Assembly: GCA_043763625.1 (NCBI GenBank)
Contig: JAYULL010000061.1
Span: 179,185-243,184, forward strand
Direction of reading: 5' to 3'
Origin: Rubrolithibacter sp043763625
GTDB taxonomy: Bacteria > Bacteroidota > Bacteroidia > Sphingobacteriales > Sphingobacteriaceae
Length of the DNA stretch: 64,000 nucleotides
The position numbers were made by a program, and so were the translations under genes. Every line of letters starts with the position of its first letter. Position 1 is the stretch's first letter. Shown here piece after piece: positions 32,233-41,237 of this stretch. A model generated the notes under the pieces. That model was not told the origin of the DNA. It saw only the letters and a program-made list of their open reading frames with translations, and did not search any database.

Positions 32233-33315
32233 ATGCGAAAAAAACAACTACTTTCTTTGTCGGTGCTATTTACTAGCACCTTTTTTTGTGCCCCGACTTT
32301 TGCGCAAGTCAATGTTTCTGAATTGATAAAATCAGGACCGGAAGATGCAACAAAATTAGCTGACGCATATTTAACACCTCTGTTTAAAGGGTTTGGTATT
32401 GGGCTGAATTCCGGTTGGAACTACACGGCAAATGCAAAAAATGCCGGAAGATTTGATGTCCGCTTAAGCTTAAGCGGAGCCTTAATTCCGCCGAGCGCCA
32501 AAACTTTCGATGTTAATAAACTGGGCTTATCAAGCTCAATTCGTTTAGCGCAAGGAGAAAATTCGGCAGCACCTACCGTCGCGGGTTCTAACATGATCGG
32601 CCCTCGAATGGAAATCTTCGCCGATGACGGACAAAAATTAGAAAATTTCAGTTTACCGAAAGGAGCTAAATTGCCTGCAATTCCTACCGGAACTCTTCAG
32701 ATTACAGTCGGCTTGCCGAGGGGAATTGATGTTACGCTTCGCGGAATACCACAAGTTAAATTAGGGTCCGATATCGGCTCTATTAATTCTATGGGCGGAG
32801 GAATTAAGCTTGAGGTTTTGCGATTAATAACCGGCAAAACAGTAAGCAAAATACTGCCTTTTGATTTAGCCGTGGCAGTCGGATATAACGAACTTAATTA
32901 TAAATTACCATTAGAAGTAAAACCTTCAACAAACGCAGCCCCTAAGGATAATAATCAAAGTACTGACTTTGCTGATCAAAGGGCTGAAGCAAAAATATCA
33001 GCCATTAATTCAGAGCTTATCCTTTCAAAAAAACTATTGTTCTTTACGCCTTTTGTAAGCGTAGGATATAACAGTGCTAAAACAAATATTACGCTGAAGG
33101 GTAATTATCCCATTGTAACAGGTTCCACTTTGTTAGCCACACCAACTTACACCACTTTCTCGGATCCGGTAAAGATAAACCGTAGCAATTTAAGCGGTTT
33201 CAGAAGTAATGTAGGATTTCAATTAAATTTGGCCGCATTTCGCTTTTTTGCAGCTTACAGTATGGCTGACTACAACGCCCTAACCGCGGGTATTGGCTTG
33301 GGTATTGGAAAATAA
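32233..33315 (+). CDS. DUF6588-family outer-membrane protein
   Basis: A 360-residue exported protein: signal peptide ending APTFAQ, then VNVSELIKSGPEDATKLADAYLTPLFKGFGIGLNSGWNY, which I associate with DUF6588. The rest is alternating beta-strands, finishing FFAAYSMADYNALTAGIGLGIGK, as expected for a membrane barrel. Ligand or role unknown. ATG 32233 is used in place of TTG 32230. A terminator hairpin follows directly. Confidence 0.78.
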   Translation: MRKKQLLSLSVLFTSTFFCAPTFAQVNVSELIKSGPEDATKLADAYLTPLFKGFGIGLNSGWNYTANAKNAGRFDVRLSLSGALIPPSAKTFDVNKLGLSSSIRLAQGENSAAPTVAGSNMIGPRMEIFADDGQKLENFSLPKGAKLPAIPTGTLQITVGLPRGIDVTLRGIPQVKLGSDIGSINSMGGGIKLEVLRLITGKTVSKILPFDLAVAVGYNELNYKLPLEVKPSTNAAPKDNNQSTDFADQRAEAKISAINSELILSKKLLFFTPFVSVGYNSAKTNITLKGNYPIVTGSTLLATPTYTTFSDPVKINRSNLSGFRSNVGFQLNLAAFRFFAAYSMADYNALTAGIGLGIGK

Positions 33316-33336
33316 GCACAACTTAAAGTACTTTTG

Positions 33337-33363
33337 AAAGCTCCTTTGTAAGAGCTTTTTTTG
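33337..33363 (+). terminator. Rho-independent terminator after the outer-membrane protein gene
   Basis: AAAGCTC (33337-33343) pairs with GAGCTTT (33352-33358) around an 8-nt loop, followed by a T tract that runs up to the ATG of the next gene at 33364. The next gene must therefore rely on readthrough or a promoter inside this region. Confidence 0.75.
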
Positions 33364-34251
33364 ATGCAGAATTTTAAGTTTTACAGCCCCGAAGAACAAA
33401 TTCATCATTCTCTATTTATAAAAAAACGAGTAGAAGTTTTTATAAAAAGAGATGATCTCATTCATCCTTTTATTTCCGGTAATAAGTGGCGAAAGCTGAA
33501 ATACCTACTTAAAGAAGCGGATCAGCAAAACAAAAAACACCTCGTTACTTTTGGTGGAGCATATTCCAATCACTTGCTTGCTGCTGCGTGTGCCGGGGCA
33601 AAGTTCGGATTTAGAACTACGGCATTTGTTCGAGGCGACCGGGTTGAAAACGAGATTCTCTTTCTGTGCCGTACTTTCGGTATGACCTTAGAATTTGTCA
33701 ATAGAGAACGCTATAGTGATAAACAAACCCTTTTCGATCAACAGTTTAAGAGCGATAGTGAAGCTTTTTTTATCGACGAAGGCGGAGCATCGCCCGAAGC
33801 GGCCAAGGGGTGTGAAGAAATAATAACTGAGCTCCATCAAGAGTACAACCATGTCTTTTGTGCCTGTGGTACCGGAACAACTGCTGCCGGAATTATAAAC
33901 GGAATTCAAAATAATCAATCGGATGCGAAATTTAATGGAGTGCCGGTTTTAAAAGGCGGAGAATTTTTGCGAGCAGAAATTAATAAGTATCTTCATAAGA
34001 CAGTCTCTTATCAACTTCATACCGCCTATCACTTTGGCGGTTATGCAAAGACTCAGCCCGAACTGCTAACATTTATAAAAGAATTTTCATCTGCTACCGG
34101 TATTCTTCTAGACCCTGTTTATACCGGAAAAATGATGTACGCGATTTTTGATCTAACAGCAAATGATTACTTTAAAAAGGGTGATAAAGTCTTAAGCGTT
34201 CATACCGGCGGCTTACTGGGAATTTTAGGAATGCGAAACCGGTTTATTTGA
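33364..34251 (+). CDS. ACC deaminase / D-cysteine desulfhydrase family PLP enzyme
   Basis: A 295-residue fold-type II PLP enzyme. The lysine lies in FISGNKWRKLKYLL (Lys about 43), preceded by KRDDLIHP; YSNHLLAAACAG and ACGTGTTAAGI form the PLP pocket. Family enzymes deaminate 1-aminocyclopropane-1-carboxylate or release sulfide from D-cysteine. In Bacteroidota the D-cysteine or a related reaction is more likely, but this is not decided by sequence. ATG 33364 replaces TTG 33361. The preceding terminator's T tract touches the start. Confidence 0.8.
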   Translation: MQNFKFYSPEEQIHHSLFIKKRVEVFIKRDDLIHPFISGNKWRKLKYLLKEADQQNKKHLVTFGGAYSNHLLAAACAGAKFGFRTTAFVRGDRVENEILFLCRTFGMTLEFVNRERYSDKQTLFDQQFKSDSEAFFIDEGGASPEAAKGCEEIITELHQEYNHVFCACGTGTTAAGIINGIQNNQSDAKFNGVPVLKGGEFLRAEINKYLHKTVSYQLHTAYHFGGYAKTQPELLTFIKEFSSATGILLDPVYTGKMMYAIFDLTANDYFKKGDKVLSVHTGGLLGILGMRNRFI

Positions 34252-34305
34252 AGCGCTATAAATATCCTGCTTACCCTTTTCACTTATTCCTGGTTTCCTT
34301 TTTCG

Positions 34306-34313
34306 TATTTTTG
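34306..34313 (+). promoter_or_regulatory. -7 promoter element for the lysine 6-transaminase gene
   Basis: TATTTTTG matches TAnnTTTG and lies 17 nt before the ATG at 34331, leaving room for a short leader. It shows that this gene can be transcribed apart from the one upstream. Confidence 0.4.
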
Positions 34314-34330
34314 ATAAAAGGGAAAAACCT

Positions 34331-35662
34331 ATGTACAACATTTCTATAACCCCCTATCAAGTTCATTCTACCATTAAAAAACACCTGATTGGCGACGGCT
34401 TCGACATTACTTTCGATTTGGAGAAGAGCCAAGGGGTGCACATTTACGATTCAAAACATAACAGAACGCTTCTTGATTTTTTTACCTGTTTTGCCTCAGT
34501 CCCGCTCGGCTATAATCATCCTCATTTTCTAAATGACGACGAATTCAAGAAAAATTTATTGTTGGCTGCGTTAACAAATCCTTCAAATTCTGATATATAC
34601 ACTACTCAATACGCTCAGTTTGTTGATACCTTTTCTAAGCTTGCCATGCCGGCCGACATGCCTCATGCTTTTTTTATTGCGGGTGGAGGTTTAGCTATAG
34701 AAAATGCACTTAAAACTGCGATGGATTATAAGGTGCAAAAGAATTTTAAAAAAGGCAGTCGAGAAGAAAAGGGGTTTAAAGTAATCCATTTCGAACACGC
34801 ATTTCACGGTAGAACAGGTTATACACTGAGCTTAACTAACTCTGCTCCGGTAAAAACAGATCGATATGCGAAGTTTGACTGGCCGAGAATTATAACTCCA
34901 ATATTAAAATTTCCGGTAACGGACGAGAACTTAAAAGCCGTTCAAGAACTTGAAAAAAAATCGGTAGCGCGGATTAAACAAAGTTTTGCCGAAAATCCGG
35001 ATGATGTTTGCGCTATAATAATTGAACCTGTTCAAGCCGAAGGTGGAGACAATCATATTCGGAAAGAATTTTTTGAACAGCTTCGTATCTTGGCTGATGA
35101 GAACGACTGCTTTCTCATATACGATGAAGTGCAAACCGGTGTAGGTCTTTCCGGAACATTTTGGTGTCATGAACATTTTGGCCCGGAAGCAAAGCCCGAC
35201 ATATTGGTATTTGGTAAAAAAATGCAAGTTTGCGGTATTGTTGCGAATAACAAAGTCGACGAAATTGAAACGAATGTATTCAACGTTTCGTCTCGCCTTA
35301 ACTCCACTTGGGGCGGAAGCTTGGTCGACATGGTTAGGGCAACTAAAATTTTAGAAGTCATTCATGAAGATGATTTGGTAGAAAATGCTGCGGTCAATGG
35401 CACCTATTTACAAAAACAATTACAAAAAACCGCAAGCCGAAACGAGAAAATCTCGAACGTTCGCGGAAAAGGTTTGCTTACAGCATTTGATTTTCCTTCC
35501 GGCAGAATGCGTGATGATTTTATTAAAAAAGGATTGGAAGCCGGAGCAATGTTTTTAGGTTGCGGCGAAACATCAATCAGGTTTCGCCCGGCATTAATAA
35601 TTGAGAAAGCACATATAGACGCCGGAATAGAAATTATTGAGAAAGTTCTCCCGGTACTTTAA
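34331..35662 (+). CDS. lat: L-lysine 6-transaminase
   Basis: A 443-residue class III aminotransferase that moves the epsilon-amino group of lysine to 2-oxoglutarate. The PLP lysine is in DILVFGKKMQVCGI; FYDEVQTGVG-type Asp is in IYDEVQTGVGLSGTFW. The N-terminal block (YQVHSTIKKHLIGDGFDI, DFFTCFASVPLGYNHP, LTNPSNSD) is specific to lysine 6-transaminases as opposed to ornithine or acetylornithine enzymes. It begins lysine breakdown through aminoadipate semialdehyde; the next enzyme is not here. It abuts convergent bshB1 with no gap. Confidence 0.9.
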   Translation: MYNISITPYQVHSTIKKHLIGDGFDITFDLEKSQGVHIYDSKHNRTLLDFFTCFASVPLGYNHPHFLNDDEFKKNLLLAALTNPSNSDIYTTQYAQFVDTFSKLAMPADMPHAFFIAGGGLAIENALKTAMDYKVQKNFKKGSREEKGFKVIHFEHAFHGRTGYTLSLTNSAPVKTDRYAKFDWPRIITPILKFPVTDENLKAVQELEKKSVARIKQSFAENPDDVCAIIIEPVQAEGGDNHIRKEFFEQLRILADENDCFLIYDEVQTGVGLSGTFWCHEHFGPEAKPDILVFGKKMQVCGIVANNKVDEIETNVFNVSSRLNSTWGGSLVDMVRATKILEVIHEDDLVENAAVNGTYLQKQLQKTASRNEKISNVRGKGLLTAFDFPSGRMRDDFIKKGLEAGAMFLGCGETSIRFRPALIIEKAHIDAGIEIIEKVLPVL

Positions 35663-36385
35663 TTATCGAAGATCAAAAAGGCTATCAACCCCCAGCAACC
35701 GCCTGCAAGTAAATCCTTCCCCATAAACGGCATCAATATACTTTCCGTATTCTCGAGCTCTCGCTTCTACTACCTTTAGAAAATCGGGAGAAGAAATATA
35801 GGTTTGCTGCTCTTCTTTATCATATTCAGGATTATAAAATTGACTTTTAAACGCCTGAATACTTCTCACTTTTTGATCCCAAAAGTTGGTTACATCAATT
35901 ACTATATCAGGCTTGATATAATAATCTTGAATAAATTGAAGCAATATTTTAGGTTTCCATGCCTTTTGATTTACTCCCTCAACGTCTGTTACAATTTTAG
36001 GTAACGCCGATAGGAACACTGCGTCATTCACCAAATCTCCGGAACGACCGTGATCAGGGTGCCGATCAAAACGAGCATTACATAGAATAATTTCAGGCTG
36101 ATACTCTCTGATTTTTTTAATTATTTGCAACCGGTGTTCTTCGTCATTTAAAAAATAAGCGTCACGCATGCCAAGATTTTCTCTAACTGCCAAGCCAAGT
36201 ATCCCGGCCGATTCAGCAGCTTCTTCGTCTCGCAGATCTGCCGTTCCACGGGTTCCGAGCTCGCCTCGGGTTAAATCTACAATCCCTACCTTCTTACCCA
36301 ACTTAACATGTTTTAAAATTGTTCCGGAACAGCCCAGCTCAGCGTCATCCGGGTGAGCGGCAAAAACGAGTATATCTAATTTCAT
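35663..36385 (-). CDS. bshB1: Bacillithiol biosynthesis deacetylase BshB1
   Basis: Removes the acetyl group from GlcNAc-malate in bacillithiol synthesis. The zinc motif AHPDDAEL lies at residues 10-17, HPDHGRSG supplies the third ligand, and LTRGELGTRG with ESAGILGL is typical of the BshB1 branch of the LmbE/PIG-L family. 240 residues, ATG at 36385. bshA and bshC are not in the window. It has an exact -7 promoter element 4 nt before the start codon, so the mRNA is probably leaderless. Confidence 0.92.
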   Translation of the reverse strand: MKLDILVFAAHPDDAELGCSGTILKHVKLGKKVGIVDLTRGELGTRGTADLRDEEAAESAGILGLAVRENLGMRDAYFLNDEEHRLQIIKKIREYQPEIILCNARFDRHPDHGRSGDLVNDAVFLSALPKIVTDVEGVNQKAWKPKILLQFIQDYYIKPDIVIDVTNFWDQKVRSIQAFKSQFYNPEYDKEEQQTYISSPDFLKVVEARAREYGKYIDAVYGEGFTCRRLLGVDSLFDLR

Positions 36386-36389
36386 CGAG

Positions 36390-36397
36390 CAAATGTA
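36390..36397 (-). promoter_or_regulatory. -7 promoter element touching the bshB1 start
   Basis: On the minus strand TACATTTG matches TAnnTTTG; only CTCG separates it from the bshB1 ATG. The transcript would begin at the start codon. Confidence 0.55.
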
Positions 36398-36422
36398 AAA
36401 GGCGGAAATTTAAGGGAAAAGA

Positions 36423-37046
36423 TTAATTATATCGGTAGTATCCGGAAGATTCGATTATAGACTCAATATCGCGATCTTGCTGCGGGTCATATTCATCTTT
36501 TAAATCATGTCCCACTACTCGTGCTATTGATTGGTAAAAAAAAGCTGTAAAGCCCCCTTTAAGCTGTTTAACAAGGTCATAACTTGTTGTCCCGGTTTCT
36601 CTGTCAATCAATTTCACCAAAATTTTACCTTGAGTAATTGTAAGCTCTTTTATTTCGCGATTAAACATGTCCTTAATTTCTTTTTCGAAGGTCCTATTTA
36701 ATCGCTTTTGATCACGACGTCCCGAAGCTGTAGCCAAGTCGCGTTGTAATTGCTCGTATCGTTCGCGGGCGAAACGCGCATAAGGCAATACTCTTAATAC
36801 ATTATACCTAAGGCGGTAAAATTTGGCTCGGTCAACAGGATCTTTAAACAGGCGCTTTTCGAAAACAAAAACGTCAGATAGGGGAATCCATGGAATTAAT
36901 TCTCCTTCAATTCGTGTCAGTGCTACAGGTATGGTATCGTTTTTGCCCCTCTTATATTCAGAATAGCCCTTATTGTCTTGAGCAAAGGATGAGTCGGAAA
37001 AGAAAAGAAGCGCACATACAACACCGGCAACACTAATTAATTTCAT
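36423..37046 (-). CDS. DUF4294 exported protein
   Basis: About 207 residues with a Sec signal peptide (MKLISVAGVVCALLFF, cut near SFAQ). The DUF4294 body contains LTRIEGELIPWIPLSDVFVF and RLRYNVLRVLPYARFARERY. A long helix follows (about 100-160). Function unknown, conserved across Bacteroidota. ATG 37046 is preferred to GTG 37067 because the longer N terminus would delay the signal peptide. Divergent from the rel/spoT gene. Confidence 0.85.
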   Translation of the reverse strand: MKLISVAGVVCALLFFSDSSFAQDNKGYSEYKRGKNDTIPVALTRIEGELIPWIPLSDVFVFEKRLFKDPVDRAKFYRLRYNVLRVLPYARFARERYEQLQRDLATASGRRDQKRLNRTFEKEIKDMFNREIKELTITQGKILVKLIDRETGTTSYDLVKQLKGGFTAFFYQSIARVVGHDLKDEYDPQQDRDIESIIESSGYYRYN

Positions 37047-37165
37047 AAATTTAGTAAACGAAACCACGTTGAAATTTAGTATGTATTAATTACTTAAGTT
37101 AATAATTTGTAACCCAAAGCGGATAAAGATTAGCATTTTTTTTACAGAAGCCTTATTATTGAGTT

Positions 37166-39400
37166 ATGAACGAGATTGTGATCGATATAGAAGCGGAGAA
37201 GAAAGAGATTCTTAAGAGATACAGGGCTTTGCTGCGGGCTTGTAAACCTACCATGCAAAAGGGCGACAAGCGTTTAATAAGGCAAGCTTTTAACATGGCT
37301 TTAGAAAGCCATAAAGACATGCGCCGAAAATCAGGCGAACCCTACATTTACCACCCGATTGCCGTTGCTCAGATTGCTGCCGAAGAAATAGGTTTAGGCA
37401 CAACCTCTATTGTTTGTGCTTTATTGCACGATGTTGTTGAAGATACGGCTATCAATCTTGAGGATATAGAGCGGGAGTTCGGCAAAAAAATCGCTAAGAT
37501 AATTGATGGGTTAACTAAGATATCCGGAGTATTCGATTATAACAGTTCGCTTCAGGCCGAAAATTTTCGTAAAATGCTGCTTACGTTAGCTGATGACGTT
37601 CGCGTAATTCTAATAAAACTGGCAGATCGACTGCATAATATGCGAACAATGGACTTTATGCCTCGCGACAAGCAGTTGAAAATCTCATCAGAAACAGTTT
37701 ATCTCTACGCTCCCTTAGCTCACCGATTGGGTTTATATGCTATTAAATCCGAGCTTGAGGATTTATCCATGAAATACATGGAGTCGGCTACTTATAAGCT
37801 TATTGCAAGAAAACTAAATGAAAAAAAGGCTGAACGAGAGCTTTACATCAAAGAATTTGCTGGCCCCATCAAAGATATTCTAACAGAGCCGGGATTAGAA
37901 GCAAAAGTTTTCGGCCGTTCAAAGTCGATACATTCTATCTGGAATAAAATGCGCAAAAAGAGCATTCCGTTTGAGGAAGTTTATGACCTTTTCGCTATTC
38001 GTATTATATTAGACAGTAAACTTGAACAGGAAAAAGCCGACTGCTGGAAGGCTTATTCTATAGTTACAGATTTATATCGTCCGAACCCTGATCGGTTAAG
38101 AGACTGGATTTCTTCACCAAAAGCAAACGGGTACGAATCTTTACATACCACAGTAATGGGGCCGAAAGGGCAATGGGTAGAAGTGCAAATTCGTACAATG
38201 CGAATGAATGAAATTGCCGAAAAAGGCTTTGCCGCCCATTGGAAATACAAAGAATCATCTGTAGAGAGCGGCTTGGACCAATGGATACAAAAGGTAAGGG
38301 AAATGCTTAGCAATCCGGAGTCGAATGCACTCGATTTTTTGGACGATTTTAAGATGAATCTTTTTTCCGACGAAATTTTCATTTTTACTCCAAAAGGTGC
38401 ATTAATCCAGCTTCCTATCGAAGCTACAGCTCTTGATTTTGCTTTTGAAATTCACTCGGATTTAGGCGCAAAATGTATCGGTGCAAAAGTTAATCATAAG
38501 CTTGTACCACTTTCTTACAAACTTCAAAACGGCGATCAGGTAGAAATTATAACTTCCGGTAAGCAAACTCCAAAAGAAGATTGGCTGAGTTTTGTAGTTA
38601 CCGCGAAAGCAAAATCCAGAATTAAATCAGCTCTTAAAGAAGAAAAACGGCGAGTAGCGGAAGAAGGAAAGGAAATACTGGAAAGAAAACTGAAATCTCT
38701 TAAAATAACTTACAATAGCGATAATATCAATAAGCTTACAAATTTCTTTAAGTACACATCAACCTTGGACCTATTCTTTAATGTGGCAAAAGGCGATATT
38801 GATTTAAAGGACTTAAAAGAATATCAGGCATCTGAAAAAGTCGTTGAAAATAGGGCTCCGCAAATTATCGAAGAAGCTCATATAGAGGGTATTCGGAACA
38901 AGGTAAGAGCTTCTCAAGACAGCGACACTTTGCTGATCGGTGAAGATATGCAAAAGATTGATTACAAACTTTCTACTTGTTGCAACCCTATTCCGGGCGA
39001 CGATGTGTTTGGTTTTATCACCATTAACGACGGAATAAAAATTCATCGAACCAATTGTCCTAATGCCGCTAAATTAATGTCAAGCTATGGCTATCGGATT
39101 GTGAAAGCAAAGTGGACATCTCAAAAAGAACTCGCTTTTTTAACCGGTTTACGCATTACCGGAATTGATGATATGGGACTTATCAACAAACTTACCACAG
39201 TAATATCAAATGACTTTAGAATTAATATGCGCTCAATAACTGTCGACAGCCATGAAGGCATCTTTGAAGGTTCTATAATGGTTTTTGTAAACGACACTCA
39301 ACACCTCGACCATTTAATAAAGCGTTTGAAGCAAGTTAAAGGGGTAACATCCGTTACGCGTTTCGACTCTGATGTTCAAAAAATAGGCAGAGCTTCCTGA
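37166..39400 (+). CDS. Bifunctional (p)ppGpp synthetase/hydrolase (RelA/SpoT homologue)
   Basis: A 744-residue stringent-response enzyme. Domains: HD hydrolase (about 55-200) with YHPIAVAQIAAE and LLHDVVEDT intact (His88, Asp89), synthetase (about 245-380) with YDLFAIRIIL and YESLHTTVMGP, TGS (about 405-465; IFIFTPKGALIQLP), a zinc-finger-like region with CCNPIPGDDVFGF, and a C-terminal ACT domain. Both activities should therefore be present. It heads the run with fur, purA and pabB. Confidence 0.95.
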   Translation: MNEIVIDIEAEKKEILKRYRALLRACKPTMQKGDKRLIRQAFNMALESHKDMRRKSGEPYIYHPIAVAQIAAEEIGLGTTSIVCALLHDVVEDTAINLEDIEREFGKKIAKIIDGLTKISGVFDYNSSLQAENFRKMLLTLADDVRVILIKLADRLHNMRTMDFMPRDKQLKISSETVYLYAPLAHRLGLYAIKSELEDLSMKYMESATYKLIARKLNEKKAERELYIKEFAGPIKDILTEPGLEAKVFGRSKSIHSIWNKMRKKSIPFEEVYDLFAIRIILDSKLEQEKADCWKAYSIVTDLYRPNPDRLRDWISSPKANGYESLHTTVMGPKGQWVEVQIRTMRMNEIAEKGFAAHWKYKESSVESGLDQWIQKVREMLSNPESNALDFLDDFKMNLFSDEIFIFTPKGALIQLPIEATALDFAFEIHSDLGAKCIGAKVNHKLVPLSYKLQNGDQVEIITSGKQTPKEDWLSFVVTAKAKSRIKSALKEEKRRVAEEGKEILERKLKSLKITYNSDNINKLTNFFKYTSTLDLFFNVAKGDIDLKDLKEYQASEKVVENRAPQIIEEAHIEGIRNKVRASQDSDTLLIGEDMQKIDYKLSTCCNPIPGDDVFGFITINDGIKIHRTNCPNAAKLMSSYGYRIVKAKWTSQKELAFLTGLRITGIDDMGLINKLTTVISNDFRINMRSITVDSHEGIFEGSIMVFVNDTQHLDHLIKRLKQVKGVTSVTRFDSDVQKIGRAS

Positions 39401-39431
39401 AAAGAATTTGCCGGAACCGGTAATTTTTAGA

Positions 39432-39439
39432 TAAATTTG
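39432..39439 (+). promoter_or_regulatory. -7 promoter element upstream of fur
   Basis: TAAATTTG matches TAnnTTTG and ends 19 nt before the fur ATG. It lies between the rel/spoT stop and fur, so fur and the genes behind it can be transcribed separately. Confidence 0.4.
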
Positions 39440-39458
39440 GGCCGCAAGCAACACAGAC

Positions 39459-39932
39459 ATGTCGGGACAAGAAACCGGTGAAATGGTTAAAAAAATTTTC
39501 GAAGCTTATCTCGAAAATAAAAATCTCCGCAAAACTCCTGAACGTTTTGCTATTCTTGAAGAAATATATTCGCGTAGTGATCACTTCGATGTGGAATCCT
39601 TGTACATCCACATGAAGAATAAAAAGTATCGGGTTAGTCGTGCGACGGTTTATAACACTCTTGAATTATTAGTTTCCTGCGATTTAGTCACCAAGCATCA
39701 GTTTGGAAAAAACATGGCCCAGTTCGAAAAATCGTATGGATACAAACAACACGACCATATCATTTGCATCGACTGCGGCAAGGTTGTGGAATTCTGTGAC
39801 CCGCGAATAGGGCAAATTCAAAGCATGATGGGAGACCTTCTCAAATTCGAAATCAGGCATCACTCATTAAACATGTACGGCAACTGCGGTAAGCTTAAAG
39901 CAGGCTTTTGTGACTCTTTCTCTAAAAATTAA
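39459..39932 (+). CDS. fur: Fur-family transcriptional regulator
   Basis: A 157-residue metal-responsive repressor. The winged helix (LRKTPERFAILEEIY ... SRATVYNTLELLVSCDLV) is followed by the dimer domain with HDHIICIDCGKVVEFCD. The first zinc Cys pair is CIDC; where a second CxxC is usual the C terminus has GNCGKLKAGFC, with a CxxxxxxxC spacing, so the structural zinc site is atypical. It could sense iron, zinc or peroxide. It lies between rel/spoT and purA (21 nt). Confidence 0.85.
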   Translation: MSGQETGEMVKKIFEAYLENKNLRKTPERFAILEEIYSRSDHFDVESLYIHMKNKKYRVSRATVYNTLELLVSCDLVTKHQFGKNMAQFEKSYGYKQHDHIICIDCGKVVEFCDPRIGQIQSMMGDLLKFEIRHHSLNMYGNCGKLKAGFCDSFSKN

Positions 39933-39953
39933 ATAACACTCTTATAATTTCTA

Positions 39954-41228
39954 ATGGCAGTTGATGTTTTATTAGGCCTTCAATGGGGCGACGAAGGAAA
40001 AGGAAAAATTGTAGACGTACTTAGTCCTGCATATGATTTAATAGCTCGTTTTCAAGGCGGCCCTAACGCCGGTCATACACTTGAGTTCGATAACCGGAAG
40101 TACGTTTTAAACACTATTCCTTCCGGAATTTTTAACGAAAAAACCATGAACCTAATCGGGAACGGAGTAGTTATAGACCCGATAATTTTGAAGCGCGAGT
40201 TAGATACTTTAAGAAAAAGCGGACACGATCCGGTAAATTCAGGAAAGCTTGTTATCGGCCGAAAGGCGCATCTTATTTTACCGACCCATCAATTGCTGGA
40301 TGCAGCTTCGGAAAGTAAAATGGGCGATGGCAAAATAGGTTCCACATTGAAAGGAATCGGCCCGACTTATATGGATAAAACCGGCAGAAACGGCCTTCGT
40401 GTTGGCGATATCTTACTTCCCGATTTCAATGAGCGTTATGAGAAGCTGGTGAATAAACATAAATCTATCCTTTCTCACTACGGCCAAATAGCAGATTTTT
40501 CGGAGCAAGAAAAAGCATTTTTTGACGCTGTTGAATTCTTAAAAACAATCCCGCAGGTTGACAGCGAGCATTTTGTTAATCAATATATACGAGACGGAAA
40601 ATCGGTTTTGGCAGAAGGAGCACAAGGCACTATGTTGGATGTTGATTTTGGTTCATATCCCTTTGTAACGTCTTCAAATACAACAACAGCCGGAGCTTGT
40701 ACCGGCTTAGGAATAGCCCCCGGAAAAATAGGCAAGGTTATCGGCATTTTTAAAGCCTATTGTACCCGGGTAGGAGGCGGCCCCTTCCCGACAGAGTTAC
40801 ACGACGAAACAGGCGAAGAGCTGCGGAAGGTAGGTCATGAATTCGGTGCAACTACAGGCAGACCGCGCCGTTGCGGTTGGATAGATTTACCTGCAATGAA
40901 GTATGCAATTATGCTTAATGGAGTAACCGAATTGGTTATGACGAAAGCTGATGTTTTAAGCGGATTCGATAAGATTTACGTGTGTACACATTATAATTAC
41001 GACGGCCAAATAATCGATTACATGCCCTATGATATTTGCTCGATTCCGGCAATTCCGGTTTTAAAAGAAGTTCCGGGATGGAAGGAAGATCTAACCGGAA
41101 TTAGAAATCCGGAGGAAATACCTGCCAAGCTGGATGCTTACGTAAAATATTTAGAGGCACAGCTTGAAGTTCCGGTCAAGTACTTATCTGTAGGGCCCGA
41201 CAGAGTTCAAACCTTGATTTTAAATTAA
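39954..41228 (+). CDS. purA: Adenylosuccinate synthetase
   Basis: Converts IMP and aspartate to adenylosuccinate with GTP. The N-terminal P-loop is QWGDEGKGKIVD (about residues 9-20), then FQGGPNAGHTL, GSTLKGIGPTYMDK, and the C-terminal GTTTGRPRRCGWIDL-type segment (EFGATTGRPRRCGWID). 424 residues. PurA is inhibited by ppGpp in other bacteria; here the ppGpp enzyme gene is two genes upstream. pabB follows after 9 nt. Confidence 0.96.
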   Translation: MAVDVLLGLQWGDEGKGKIVDVLSPAYDLIARFQGGPNAGHTLEFDNRKYVLNTIPSGIFNEKTMNLIGNGVVIDPIILKRELDTLRKSGHDPVNSGKLVIGRKAHLILPTHQLLDAASESKMGDGKIGSTLKGIGPTYMDKTGRNGLRVGDILLPDFNERYEKLVNKHKSILSHYGQIADFSEQEKAFFDAVEFLKTIPQVDSEHFVNQYIRDGKSVLAEGAQGTMLDVDFGSYPFVTSSNTTTAGACTGLGIAPGKIGKVIGIFKAYCTRVGGGPFPTELHDETGEELRKVGHEFGATTGRPRRCGWIDLPAMKYAIMLNGVTELVMTKADVLSGFDKIYVCTHYNYDGQIIDYMPYDICSIPAIPVLKEVPGWKEDLTGIRNPEEIPAKLDAYVKYLEAQLEVPVKYLSVGPDRVQTLILN

Positions 41229-41237
41229 ACCAAGCCG

